Shown piece after piece: positions 56,815-64,000 of a stretch of 64,000 nt of DNA. Location of the stretch: NCBI GenBank assembly GCA_019416685.1, contig DXWV01000102.1, positions 69,079-133,078 on the forward strand, read 5' to 3'. Below the pieces are notes generated by a model. It made no database searches, had not been told where the DNA came from, and saw only the letters and a list, made by a program, of their open reading frames with translations. The stretch comes from Bacteroides sp. Lineage in GTDB: Bacteria; Bacteroidota; Bacteroidia; Bacteroidales; Bacteroidaceae. How positions within the stretch are numbered: position 1 is the first letter of the stretch; every line of letters begins with the position of its first letter. Made by a program: the position numbers and the translations under genes.

Positions 56815-59184
56815 ATGGAAAGAAACTATATCGAAGAATTGAACGAAAGCCAGCGTGCTGCGGTACTTTATAATGACGGACCATCACTTGTTATAGCCGG
56901 TGCTGGTTCCGGAAAAACCCGTGTGCTAACTTATAAAATAGCTTATTTACTTGAAAACGATTATAATCCCTGGAATATCCTTGCACTCACTTTTACTAAC
57001 AAAGCGGCCCGGGAAATGAAAGAACGCATTGCTCGTCAGGTAGGTGAACAGCGCGCCCGTTATCTTTGGATGGGTACATTTCATTCTGTCTTTTCACGTA
57101 TTCTCCGTGCTGAAGCACAGTCCATAGGGTTTACTTCGCAATTTACCATTTATGACTCGGCCGATAGCAAGAGTCTTTTGCGTTCTATCATTAAAGAAAT
57201 GGGATTGGATGATAAGACCTATAAGCCCGGTGTGGTACAGGGACGCATTTCCAAAGCTAAAAACCATCTCGTGTTGCCTTCCGATTATGCTACAAACAAA
57301 GAGGCATACACTGAAGATCAGGCAGCTAAGATGCCTGCCATTCGTGATATATATCGTCGCTATTGGGAGCGTTGCCGCCAGGCGGGAGCTATGGATTTTG
57401 ATGATTTACTGGTATATACTTATATTCTCTTTCGTGATTTTCCTGAGGTGCGTGCGCGTTATAGTGGGCAGTTTCGCTATGTGCTGGTAGATGAGTATCA
57501 GGATACTAACTATGCACAACACAGTATTGTACTCCAATTGACAAAGGAGAATCAGCGGGTTTGTGTGGTTGGAGATGATGCTCAAAGTATATACTCTTTC
57601 CGGGGAGCGGATATTGATAACATTCTCTATTTCACCAAGATTTATCCTAATACGAAAGTTTTTAAGCTGGAGCAAAATTATCGTTCTACGCAAACCATTG
57701 TTTGTGCGGCCAACAGTCTGATTGCAAAGAATGAGCGGCAGATACCCAAAGAGGTCTTTTCCGAAAAGGAGAAAGGAGAGGCCATTGGGGTATTTCAGGC
57801 TTATAGCGATGTAGAGGAAGGAGATATTGTAGCCAATAAAATAGCGGAATTACGGCGTGAACACGCTTATGGATATTCTGAATTTGCTATTCTGTATCGT
57901 ACAAATGCGCAGAGCCGTGTTTTTGAAGAAGCACTACGGAAACGCAGTATGCCTTATAAAATCTATGGCGGACTTTCATTCTACCAACGTAAAGAAATTA
58001 AGGATGTAACTGCTTACTTCCGGTTGGTGGTGAATCCGAGTGATGAAGAAGCATTCAAACGTATTATTAATTATCCTGCCCGTGGTATTGGTGATACTAC
58101 GGTGGGGAAGATAATAACCGCAGCTACTGATAATGGGGTCAGCCTTTGGGCAGTTCTCTGTGAACCGTTGAGTTACGGACTGACAATTAATAAAGGCACG
58201 CATACAAAACTGCAAGGTTTTCGGGAACTGATAGAGGGCTTTATAACCAATCTGCCCGAAAAGAATGCATACGAGATAGGAACGGATATCATTCGTCAGT
58301 CCGGTATCATCAATGACGTTTGCCAGGATACTTCACCGGAAAATTTGAGCCGTAAGGAAAATATAGAAGAGTTGGTAAATGGTATGAATGATTTCTGCGC
58401 TTTGCGGCAGGAAGAGGGAAACCCCAACATTTCTCTGACTGATTTTCTTTCGGAAATAGCCTTGCTTACTGATCAGGATTCTGATAAAGCCGATGACGGA
58501 GAAAAAGTAACTTTAATGACGGTTCATTCGGCAAAGGGATTAGAGTTCAAAAATGTATTTGTTGTGGGATTGGAGGAGAATCTGTTTCCAAGTGGTATGG
58601 TAGGAGATTCTCCACGGGCATTGGAAGAAGAACGCCGCTTATTCTATGTAGCTATTACCCGTGCCGAGGAACATTGTTTCATCTCTTTCGCTAAAACCCG
58701 TTTTCGTTATGGAAAGATGGAGTTTGGAAGTCCCAGTCGCTTCTTACGTGATATTGATGTTCATTATTTGCAGTTACCACATGAGGATGGAGTTGGCCGT
58801 TCGGTAGATGAAGGTGCCGGACGTTTTCGTAGGGAGATTGAAGGAGGCTTTGCCCGTTCTGCTTCTCCTTCACGCACTCCTTTCGGTACAAATACTTCAG
58901 ACCGTGAGCGGCCGAAAGCACAGGTTATAGCTCCCACTGTGCCGAGAAATCTGAAAAAGGTTAGTGCGGTAAGCGGTAATAGCACTCCGTCGTCTGCTTC
59001 TTCCGCCTCGGTTTCTATAGCGGGAATACAGGCAGGACAGATGATAGAACACGAGCGTTTTGGCTTGGGAGAGGTAGTAAAGGTAGAAGGAGCAGGAGAC
59101 AATGCAAAAGCAACGATTCACTTTAAAAATGCAGGTGAAAAGCAACTATTACTGCGCTTTGCGCGTTTTAAAATAATAGGATGA
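56815..59184 (+). CDS. UvrD/PcrA-type ATP-dependent DNA helicase
   Basis: 789 residues from ATG 56815 (MERNYIEELNESQRAAVLYN); upstream in-frame Mets from 56665 overlap the divergent gene. Superfamily 1A motifs: Walker A IAGAGSGKTRVLTYKIAYL, motif Ia ALTFTNKAAREMKERI, motif II LVDEYQDTN, motif III GDDAQSIYSFRGADIDNI, motif IV LEQNYRST, motif V LMTVHSAKGLEFKNVFVVGL and motif VI YVAITRAEEH. The C-terminal tail is short and ends in a Tudor-like patch (EHERFGLGEVVKVEGAG). It unwinds 3'-5' in repair and restart. A TAATTTTG box at 56802-56809 lies unusually close to the ATG. Confidence 0.95.
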   Translation: MERNYIEELNESQRAAVLYNDGPSLVIAGAGSGKTRVLTYKIAYLLENDYNPWNILALTFTNKAAREMKERIARQVGEQRARYLWMGTFHSVFSRILRAEAQSIGFTSQFTIYDSADSKSLLRSIIKEMGLDDKTYKPGVVQGRISKAKNHLVLPSDYATNKEAYTEDQAAKMPAIRDIYRRYWERCRQAGAMDFDDLLVYTYILFRDFPEVRARYSGQFRYVLVDEYQDTNYAQHSIVLQLTKENQRVCVVGDDAQSIYSFRGADIDNILYFTKIYPNTKVFKLEQNYRSTQTIVCAANSLIAKNERQIPKEVFSEKEKGEAIGVFQAYSDVEEGDIVANKIAELRREHAYGYSEFAILYRTNAQSRVFEEALRKRSMPYKIYGGLSFYQRKEIKDVTAYFRLVVNPSDEEAFKRIINYPARGIGDTTVGKIITAATDNGVSLWAVLCEPLSYGLTINKGTHTKLQGFRELIEGFITNLPEKNAYEIGTDIIRQSGIINDVCQDTSPENLSRKENIEELVNGMNDFCALRQEEGNPNISLTDFLSEIALLTDQDSDKADDGEKVTLMTVHSAKGLEFKNVFVVGLEENLFPSGMVGDSPRALEEERRLFYVAITRAEEHCFISFAKTRFRYGKMEFGSPSRFLRDIDVHYLQLPHEDGVGRSVDEGAGRFRREIEGGFARSASPSRTPFGTNTSDRERPKAQVIAPTVPRNLKKVSAVSGNSTPSSASSASVSIAGIQAGQMIEHERFGLGEVVKVEGAGDNAKATIHFKNAGEKQLLLRFARFKIIG

Positions 59185-59241
59185 TTACAATAACCGCTTG
59201 TCGTATGTTCTGTGCGGGAAGCACCACAAAAAAAGTGAACT

Positions 59242-59919
59242 ATGAAACGATTAATTGCTTGGATGATTTTACCCGCTTTCCTGTTAAGCGGTTGTGCTAC
59301 CGGACGAATGTCCGGTAATCCTGGAGCCGTTATGGCAGGAGCCTCTATTGGCGGTTCGGTAGGTAGTGCGATAGGTGGTCTTATCGGTGAAAATAATCAT
59401 GGATGGAGAGGCGGGTATCGTGGCTCTGCCATTGGTACGATTGTAGGAACGGTTGCCGGTGCGGCTATTGGAAATGCGGTATCTACGCCTCGTCAGAAGG
59501 AAGATGAGTATGTAGAGGTGATTGAAAGAAAGAAGTTTGTACCTCAACAACGTCCGATAGCGGTAACTAATTTGAAGATACGGAACATACGTTTTATTGA
59601 TGACAATCGTAATCATGTGATTGATGCCGGTGAAAATAGTAAGGTTATTTTTGAGATAGTCAATGAAGGGCGTACTCCTGTTTATGATGTCGTACCTGCG
59701 GTGGAAGAGGTTACCGGAATGAAGCATATATTTATTTCTCCCTCTGTTTTGGTAGAACAGATTGCTCCGGGTGAAGGCATACGTTATACTGCTACGGTAT
59801 CGGCCGGAGAGAAACTGAAAGATGGAGAAGTGGTACTGCGTGTAACCGTGGCTGCCGGAGATAATGCGGAGTGTGACTGGCAAGAGTTTTCTTTGCCAAC
59901 ACAGAAGAGAATAAGATGA
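59242..59919 (+). CDS. Glycine-zipper lipoprotein
   Basis: 225 residues with lipobox FLLSGCATG. Residues about 28-82 are a glycine-zipper segment (GASIGGSVGSAIGGLIGENN, AIGTIVGTVAGAAIGNAV) of the type that inserts in or lines membranes. Residues about 105-225 are a beta-sandwich (NLKIRNIRFIDDNRNHVIDA, YDVVPAVEEVTG, GEGIRYTATVSAGEKLKDGE) resembling a CARDB or NEW3-like adhesion fold. It is probably an outer-membrane lipoprotein; the function is unknown. It begins 57 bp after the helicase gene. Confidence 0.78.
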   Translation: MKRLIAWMILPAFLLSGCATGRMSGNPGAVMAGASIGGSVGSAIGGLIGENNHGWRGGYRGSAIGTIVGTVAGAAIGNAVSTPRQKEDEYVEVIERKKFVPQQRPIAVTNLKIRNIRFIDDNRNHVIDAGENSKVIFEIVNEGRTPVYDVVPAVEEVTGMKHIFISPSVLVEQIAPGEGIRYTATVSAGEKLKDGEVVLRVTVAAGDNAECDWQEFSLPTQKRIR

Positions 59920-59943
59920 TATCGGGAAGTAGATTCTTTTACT

Positions 59944-60031
59944 TATAAAAGTACGTATTTAAGTATGACTTAATATGCATTTTAAGTCACACTTAAAATG
60001 CATAGTTTATACTAATAAAGTACGTACTTTT
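59944..60031. repeat. Dispersed module with TACGTA palindromes, copy 2, plus hairpin
   Basis: On the minus strand 59985-59944 repeats the 42-nt module of 30723-30764 (TTAAAATGCATATTAA, 9-nt spacer, AA-TACGTACTTTTATA). A second perfect 13-bp hairpin (ATGCATTTTAAGT at 59975-59987, ACTTAAAATGCAT at 59991-60003) overlaps it, and AAAGTACGTACTTTT occurs at 60017-60031. It lies between convergent genes. Confidence 0.65.
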
Positions 60032-60037
60032 AATTAA

Positions 60038-60135
60038 TAATGTGCCAATGTGTTAATTTGCCAATATGCCAATGCCTTTCGGCAACACGGCGCAGCCAAT
60101 TAGCACATTGGCATATTAACACATTGGCACATTAT
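60038..60135. repeat. Long inverted repeat of TGCCAAT units
   Basis: The left arm 60038-60076 and right arm 60098-60135 share a perfect core of 19 bp (AATGTGCCAATGTGTTAAT) and then match imperfectly; the arms are built of repeated (A/T)TGCCAAT words. It ends 4 bp before the oxidoreductase stop and could act as a terminator for the minus-strand gene, but there is no T-run. Confidence 0.65.
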
Positions 60136-60138
60136 TCA

Positions 60139-60687
60139 TCACCAGCTATTGCCGGCATTTCCTGTTCCTATCAGAGCTTCTACTGTTTGCCTGTATAGAT
60201 TTGCTCCTTCCGCTATGTTTTTGGCAGCATCATTTGTACCCATGCCATATGCAATAATAGGGGTTTTCCATACCATTCCGGCGTGAATAGCTCCCACCTG
60301 ATAAGGTCTTAATAACTCGTCTACTGTAAAACGATTTCTTCCTCCACTGCGATATGCGTTGAATTCTGAGCCTGTGGTAGTTACTACCACGAGTGGTTTA
60401 CCCGCCACAGCCGGTGTTTTGGCCAAATAGGTGAATACTTCATCTTGCCACTTCTTTAGTAGTGAGGGGGCAGACATCCAGTAGAACGGGAACTGATAGA
60501 TAATAGCGGCTGCATGTGAAATAATCTTGCTCCATTCATCTACATTAAAAGTTTGTAACTCATACAGATTGTAAACTGCTACTTCTTCAATATCCTTTAC
60601 GGCATCCACTAATGCCTTGTTTGCCTGTGACTCTTTCATGTTGGGATGCGCCAGGAGAATCACTACTTTCTTTAAATCTCTGTCCAT
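60139..60687 (-). CDS. NAD(P)H-dependent flavodoxin-fold oxidoreductase
   Basis: 182 residues of the KefF/MdaB (NQO1-like) family. It has the FMN loop VVILLAHPNMKESQANKALV, the middle QFPFYWMSAPSLLKKWQDEV, VVTTTGSEFNAYRSGG and a C-terminal tail. It is likely an FMN quinone reductase or a regulatory partner of a potassium efflux system; no Kef channel gene is nearby. It is divergent from nspC. Confidence 0.88.
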   Translation of the reverse strand: MDRDLKKVVILLAHPNMKESQANKALVDAVKDIEEVAVYNLYELQTFNVDEWSKIISHAAAIIYQFPFYWMSAPSLLKKWQDEVFTYLAKTPAVAGKPLVVVTTTGSEFNAYRSGGRNRFTVDELLRPYQVGAIHAGMVWKTPIIAYGMGTNDAAKNIAEGANLYRQTVEALIGTGNAGNSW

Positions 60688-60757
60688 AACGTTTTCTTAA
60701 TTTTTATTGAAGAATCAAATCATTTCGTAAAGGTAGAAAATATTAGAAAACATTCCG

Positions 60758-60765
60758 TATTTTTG
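60758..60765 (+). promoter_or_regulatory. Putative -7 box for nspC
   Basis: TATTTTTG matches TAnnTTTG, 52 bp before the nspC ATG. Confidence 0.5.
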
Positions 60766-60817
60766 CATCATTATTCTATACTTACTATCTACTAACTACT
60801 AAATTCTATATTCTGAA

Positions 60818-61957
60818 ATGATAGACTTTACCCAATTTCCTTCTCCTTGCTACATCATGGAAGAAGAATTGTTGAGAAAGAATTTGAGTCTGATAAAACA
60901 GGTTGCAGACAAGGCAGGGGTGGAAATTATCCTTGCTTTTAAGTCATTTGCCATGTGGCGTTCATTTCCCATATTCCGTGAGTATATCGCACACTCTACG
61001 GCAAGTTCCGTTTACGAAGCCCGTTTGGCGCTCGAAGAGTTTGGCAGCAAAGCACATACGTATTCGCCTGCTTACACCGAACAGGACTTTCCGGAAATTA
61101 TGCGTTGCAGCAGTCATATCACATTTAATTCACTGGCGCAGTTTCAACGGTTCTATCCAATGGTTTTGGCAGAAGGGAGTGGGATCTCCTGCGGTATTCG
61201 TATTAATCCCGAATATTCCGAAGTGGAAACAGAACTTTATAATCCTTGTGCTCCCGGTACCCGTTTTGGCATTACAGCCGATTTGTTGCCCGAAGTTCTT
61301 CCGCAGGGTATTGAGGGTTTTCATTGCCATTGTCATTGCGAGTCGTCGTCTTTTGAACTGGAGCATACTTTACAGCACATTGAAGAGAAATTCTCCCATT
61401 GGTTTTCACAGATAAAGTGGTTGAATCTGGGAGGCGGACATTTGATGACTCGTAAAGGGTACGATACAGAGCACCTCATTCGTTTGCTTCAGGGATTAAA
61501 ATCCCGTTATCCTCATCTTCAGATTATTCTTGAACCTGGTTCGGCATTTACTTGGCAAACCGGGGTATTGACTTCTGAGATTGTTGATATAGTGGAGAGC
61601 CGTGGCATTAAAACCGCCATTCTCAATGTCAGCTTTACCTGCCATATGCCCGATTGTCTTGAAATGCCCTACCAGCCTGCTGTGCGTGGAGCCGAAATGG
61701 GAGCCAATGGTACATTTGTTTATCGTCTTGGGGGGAATTCCTGTCTGAGTGGTGATTATATGGGATTTTGGAGTTTTGATCATGAACTTCGGATGGGTGA
61801 ACGGATTGTGTTTGAAGACATGATACATTATACAATGGTGAAAACAAATATGTTTAATGGGATTCATCATCCTTCTATTGCTTTGTGGACTGAAGGAGGG
61901 ACAGCTGAAATATATAAACAGTTCTCTTATGAAGATTATCGTGACCGAATGAGTTGA
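60818..61957 (+). CDS. nspC: Carboxynorspermidine/carboxyspermidine decarboxylase
   Basis: 379 residues, alanine-racemase-type barrel. The PLP lysine is in EIILAFKSFAMWRSFP; other signatures are TASSVYEARLALEEFGSKAH, GFHCHCHCESSSFELE, LNLGGGHLMTRKGYDT, EPGSAFTWQTGVL and SFTCHMPDCLEMPYQPAVRG with the acid-base Cys. It completes the aspartate-semialdehyde route to spermidine or norspermidine that many gut Bacteroidales use. The partner dehydrogenase is not in the window. Confidence 0.96.
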   Translation: MIDFTQFPSPCYIMEEELLRKNLSLIKQVADKAGVEIILAFKSFAMWRSFPIFREYIAHSTASSVYEARLALEEFGSKAHTYSPAYTEQDFPEIMRCSSHITFNSLAQFQRFYPMVLAEGSGISCGIRINPEYSEVETELYNPCAPGTRFGITADLLPEVLPQGIEGFHCHCHCESSSFELEHTLQHIEEKFSHWFSQIKWLNLGGGHLMTRKGYDTEHLIRLLQGLKSRYPHLQIILEPGSAFTWQTGVLTSEIVDIVESRGIKTAILNVSFTCHMPDCLEMPYQPAVRGAEMGANGTFVYRLGGNSCLSGDYMGFWSFDHELRMGERIVFEDMIHYTMVKTNMFNGIHHPSIALWTEGGTAEIYKQFSYEDYRDRMS

Positions 61958-62025
61958 TAATCAAACTAATCTTTTTGCGGGTGTAGCAAAGTGACTATTT
62001 TTTTACTAAAAAAACAAGCCGAATG

Positions 62026-62056
62026 TTTGCATGTTTAGAGAAAATGTCTACCTTTG
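62026..62056 (+). promoter_or_regulatory. Full Bacteroides promoter for tRNA-Gly
   Basis: -33 box TTTG (62026-62029), a 19-nt spacer and -7 box TACCTTTG (62049-62056) match the published Bacteroides consensus exactly, 18 bp before the tRNA. Confidence 0.8.
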
Positions 62057-62074
62057 CAACCGCAAACGAAAATT

Positions 62075-62147
62075 GCGGAAATAGCTCAGTTGGTAGAGCA
62101 TAACCTTGCCAAGGTTAGGGTCGCGAGTTCGAGTCTCGTTTTCCGCT
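62075..62147 (+). tRNA. tRNA-Gly (anticodon GCC)
   Basis: 73 nt. Acceptor stem GCGGAAA/TTTCCGC, D arm GCTC..GAGC, anticodon stem TAACC/GGTTA with loop TTGCCAA (anticodon GCC), T arm GCGAG-TTCGAGT-CTCGT, discriminator T. CCA is not encoded. It has a consensus promoter immediately upstream and a small hairpin-like GGGTA/TACCC segment soon after. There is no sign of an integrated element at this tRNA. Confidence 0.96.
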
Positions 62148-62379
62148 CAGAGTTAAAGAGAGTATTTCGGGTAAAACCGGGATACTCTTTTTTTTGTTTA
62201 TTTTTCTTTGCCTCGAATCAGCATGTACTTTCTTTGCCTATTGAGTGATTATTCTGTTTATAGAAAGCGAAACTTTAATAAAACTTAAAAATAACACTTC
62301 TGTTTTAACCTTCTCATCTTTACGAACTCTAATCTTTAAACGGCGGAACTATTCAACAATAACATCTAATACAAGTCCA

Positions 62380-64000
62380 TTGAATATAAGTAGGTATATA
62401 GGTTGCTTTCAGGTTCTTTCAATTTTTTGTGTATTACAACTAACATGCACAACAATGAAGATTAAGGCACAGTCCGGTAAAGTGGTGTTTACCGGACGTG
62501 TTCTTGACGAAGAGACCCGCGAACCGGTACCTTATGCTGCTGTTCAGATCTATGTATTGCCCGATAGTACGTTTATTACCGGAGGAGCTACTGGAGCTGA
62601 CGGTCGTTTCTCTCTTTCTGCCACTGCCCGGAAAGCAGTAAAAATATCCATTCATGTATCTTATGTCGGTTATACGGCAATAGACCGTACCTTGAATTAT
62701 AGTGACAGGAAGATCGGTGACATATGTCTGGCTCCCGATGGGTTTATGCTCGAAGAAACTGTTATTACGGGCAAGGCTCCGATGGCAGTTACAGAGAATG
62801 ATACGACAGTATATAACTCTTCAGCTTTTCGTACACCTGAAGGTTCCATGCTCGAGGAACTTGTGAAGCAGTTACCGGGAGGAGAGATTACTGCGGATGG
62901 TAAGCTGATGATCCAGGGAAAGGAAGTGAAAAAGATACTGGTGGATGGTAAGGAATTCTTTTCGGATGATCCACAGGCAGCATTGAAGAATCTTCCGGTG
63001 GAAATGGTGGAGAAGTTGAAAGCATACGAGCGGAAGTCTGATCTGGCACGTCTTACAGGAATTGATGATGGTGAGGAAGAGATGATTCTCGATCTCTCTG
63101 TGAAGAAGGATATGAAGAAGGGCTGGATGGATAATTTTCTTGGTGGCATGGGAAGTAAAAAACGTTATGAAGTGGCGAACACAATGAACCGTATTCGTGA
63201 GAACTCCCAGCTCACAGTGATTGCTAATTGGAACAATACAAATAATCAGGGCTTTTCGGAACTTCAGCAACAGTCATCCAATGCCACAGGAAATACCCGT
63301 GGCAGGGCAGGAATGGGGACTTCCCGTTCATTGGGATTTAACTTCAGTAAAGATTGGGGGAATATTAAATTCAGATCAAATGTACAGTATTCCGGAACGG
63401 ATCGTGAGGAGGAGAGTAAGACGCTGACCGATAATTTTATGAAAGCGGAAAAGTCTATAACCAACAGTACGAGCAGTAGTCGAAACAGAAATGACGGAGT
63501 AACGGGAAATGCCTATCTGGAATGGAAGATAGATACGGTAACCAATCTTATATTCCGTCCTACGTTTCGCTATTCAACGGCCGACCGTAGAGGAGCCAGT
63601 TATCAGAAGAGTTGGTCGGGAGAGGAAGAACTGAACGAAAAAGAGTCCTCCAACTGGTCGGAGAGTTCGCAATACAGTCTGGCATTGATGTTGCAGGTGA
63701 ACCGTAAACTGAATACCAGAGGGCGTAATGTTGCTTTGAAACTGGATTATGGTACAAATGCTTCTACATCAGATCGTTTGAATTATGCCACCACCCGTTA
63801 TTTTAAAACCGGTACGGAGAAAATATTGAATCAGAAGATTGATAATAAGACGGATGGGGATAATTATCGTATTCAATTGGTATATGTAGAACCGTTACCT
63901 TGGGCACACTTTCTGCAACTTCGTTATAGTTATCAGCATCGTACATCGAACTCTGATCGTAAAGCTTATAACTGGAATAAGGAGTTGGAAGATTTTACAG
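62380..64000 (+). CDS. Outer-membrane beta-barrel protein with carboxypeptidase-like regulatory domain, N-terminal part
   Basis: The frame is open to the end of the window. From ATG 62455 it reads MKIKAQSGKVVFTGRVLDEE, which begins too close to the mature domain. The same frame continues upstream without a stop and gives a hydrophobic segment GCFQVLSIFCVLQLTCTT before KIKAQSG, so a TTG near 62380 (or another upstream codon) may be the true start of a signal peptide. Residues about 30-120 form the carboxypeptidase-D regulatory/plug-like fold (EPVPYAAVQIYVLPDSTFIT, SYVGYTAIDRTL). A TonB-plug-like region follows (GSMLEELVKQLPGGEITADG, KKILVDGKEFFSDDPQAALK) and then barrel strands. It resembles the OMP_b-brl_3 group of SusC-like proteins. 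No SusD is visible here. Confidence 0.85.
   Translation, partial: MNISRYIGCFQVLSIFCVLQLTCTTMKIKAQSGKVVFTGRVLDEETREPVPYAAVQIYVLPDSTFITGGATGADGRFSLSATARKAVKISIHVSYVGYTAIDRTLNYSDRKIGDICLAPDGFMLEETVITGKAPMAVTENDTTVYNSSAFRTPEGSMLEELVKQLPGGEITADGKLMIQGKEVKKILVDGKEFFSDDPQAALKNLPVEMVEKLKAYERKSDLARLTGIDDGEEEMILDLSVKKDMKKGWMDNFLGGMGSKKRYEVANTMNRIRENSQLTVIANWNNTNNQGFSELQQQSSNATGNTRGRAGMGTSRSLGFNFSKDWGNIKFRSNVQYSGTDREEESKTLTDNFMKAEKSITNSTSSSRNRNDGVTGNAYLEWKIDTVTNLIFRPTFRYSTADRRGASYQKSWSGEEELNEKESSNWSESSQYSLALMLQVNRKLNTRGRNVALKLDYGTNASTSDRLNYATTRYFKTGTEKILNQKIDNKTDGDNYRIQLVYVEPLPWAHFLQLRYSYQHRTSNSDRKAYNWNKELEDFT

Noticed and set aside
59284..59883. 199-residue minus-strand ORF opposite the glycine-zipper lipoprotein gene
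   Set aside because: Repetitive Thr/Arg/Tyr-rich product that mirrors the glycine-rich coding strand; no promoter or family.
62075..62147. tRNA-Gly as an integration site
   Set aside because: No integrase or duplicated tRNA 3' end is seen nearby; the flanks are ordinary host genes.
1..64000. CRISPR array
   Set aside because: No regularly spaced repeats of 24-40 bp with unique spacers and no cas genes were seen; the repeats found are inverted palindromes or isolated pairs.

Overview
The window looks like a chromosomal piece of a Bacteroides-type gut bacterium (order Bacteroidales). The signs are the Bacteroidales -7 promoter word TAnnTTTG in front of many genes, SusC-like beta-barrel proteins, fimbrillin-type lipoproteins, DUF4494 and DUF4080 proteins, and the pheT-yebC-TSCPD order. 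Most of it is ordinary chromosome.

Layout. 1-6.6 kb: end of a nucleotide-sugar dehydratase/epimerase gene, a DHOD-like/YggS/DUF4494 group, and two tandem fimbrillin-like lipoproteins with a FISUMP domain. 6.6-7.25 kb: a gene-poor gap with a MITE-like hairpin element and the C-terminal stub of an AraC-type regulator. 7.25-36.1 kb: housekeeping and transport genes (pheT, yebC, an Nramp transporter, an Ada-like repair protein, exonuclease III, lepA, two cation/proton antiporters, a NEW3-domain/ABC exporter operon, rmuC, map, a GH88/GH105-type hydrolase, a B12/radical SAM protein, two small lipoproteins, an RluA-type synthase, rlmD, ppdK).

36.07-45.49 kb: an integrated element of about 9.4 kb, inserted in the 3' end of ppdK and bounded by a 32-bp perfect direct repeat that restores the ppdK C-terminus and stop codon. 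It is AT-rich, uses AGA/AGG arginine codons and carries a tyrosine recombinase. Its replication-type block is a divergent family-A (Pol I-like) polymerase without an exonuclease domain, a small protein, a RecA/Sak4-like ATPase and a DUF3871 protein. About 0.9 kb of palindrome-rich noncoding DNA follows and ends in a 187-nt fully nested hairpin. A compact cargo operon comes last: an unknown helical protein, an ExoX-C-like small protein, a retropepsin-like aspartic protease and two small membrane proteins. I see no relaxase, capsid or conjugation gene, so it resembles a satellite-like or mobilizable integrative element. It is the most unusual part of the window.

45.5-64 kb: two outer-membrane beta-barrel proteins; a thiamine operon on the minus strand (thiS-thiE-thiG-thiC-unknown-thiH-thiF-thiE/tenI paralogue) behind a TPP riboswitch; Fe superoxide dismutase; a secreted protein of unknown role; a UvrD/PcrA helicase; a glycine-zipper lipoprotein; a flavodoxin-fold oxidoreductase; nspC; tRNA-Gly(GCC); and the start of a large carboxypeptidase-regulatory-domain/beta-barrel outer-membrane protein that runs off the end. 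Several intergenic gaps hold long AT-rich inverted repeats, and one 42-nt module occurs twice, each time between convergent genes.
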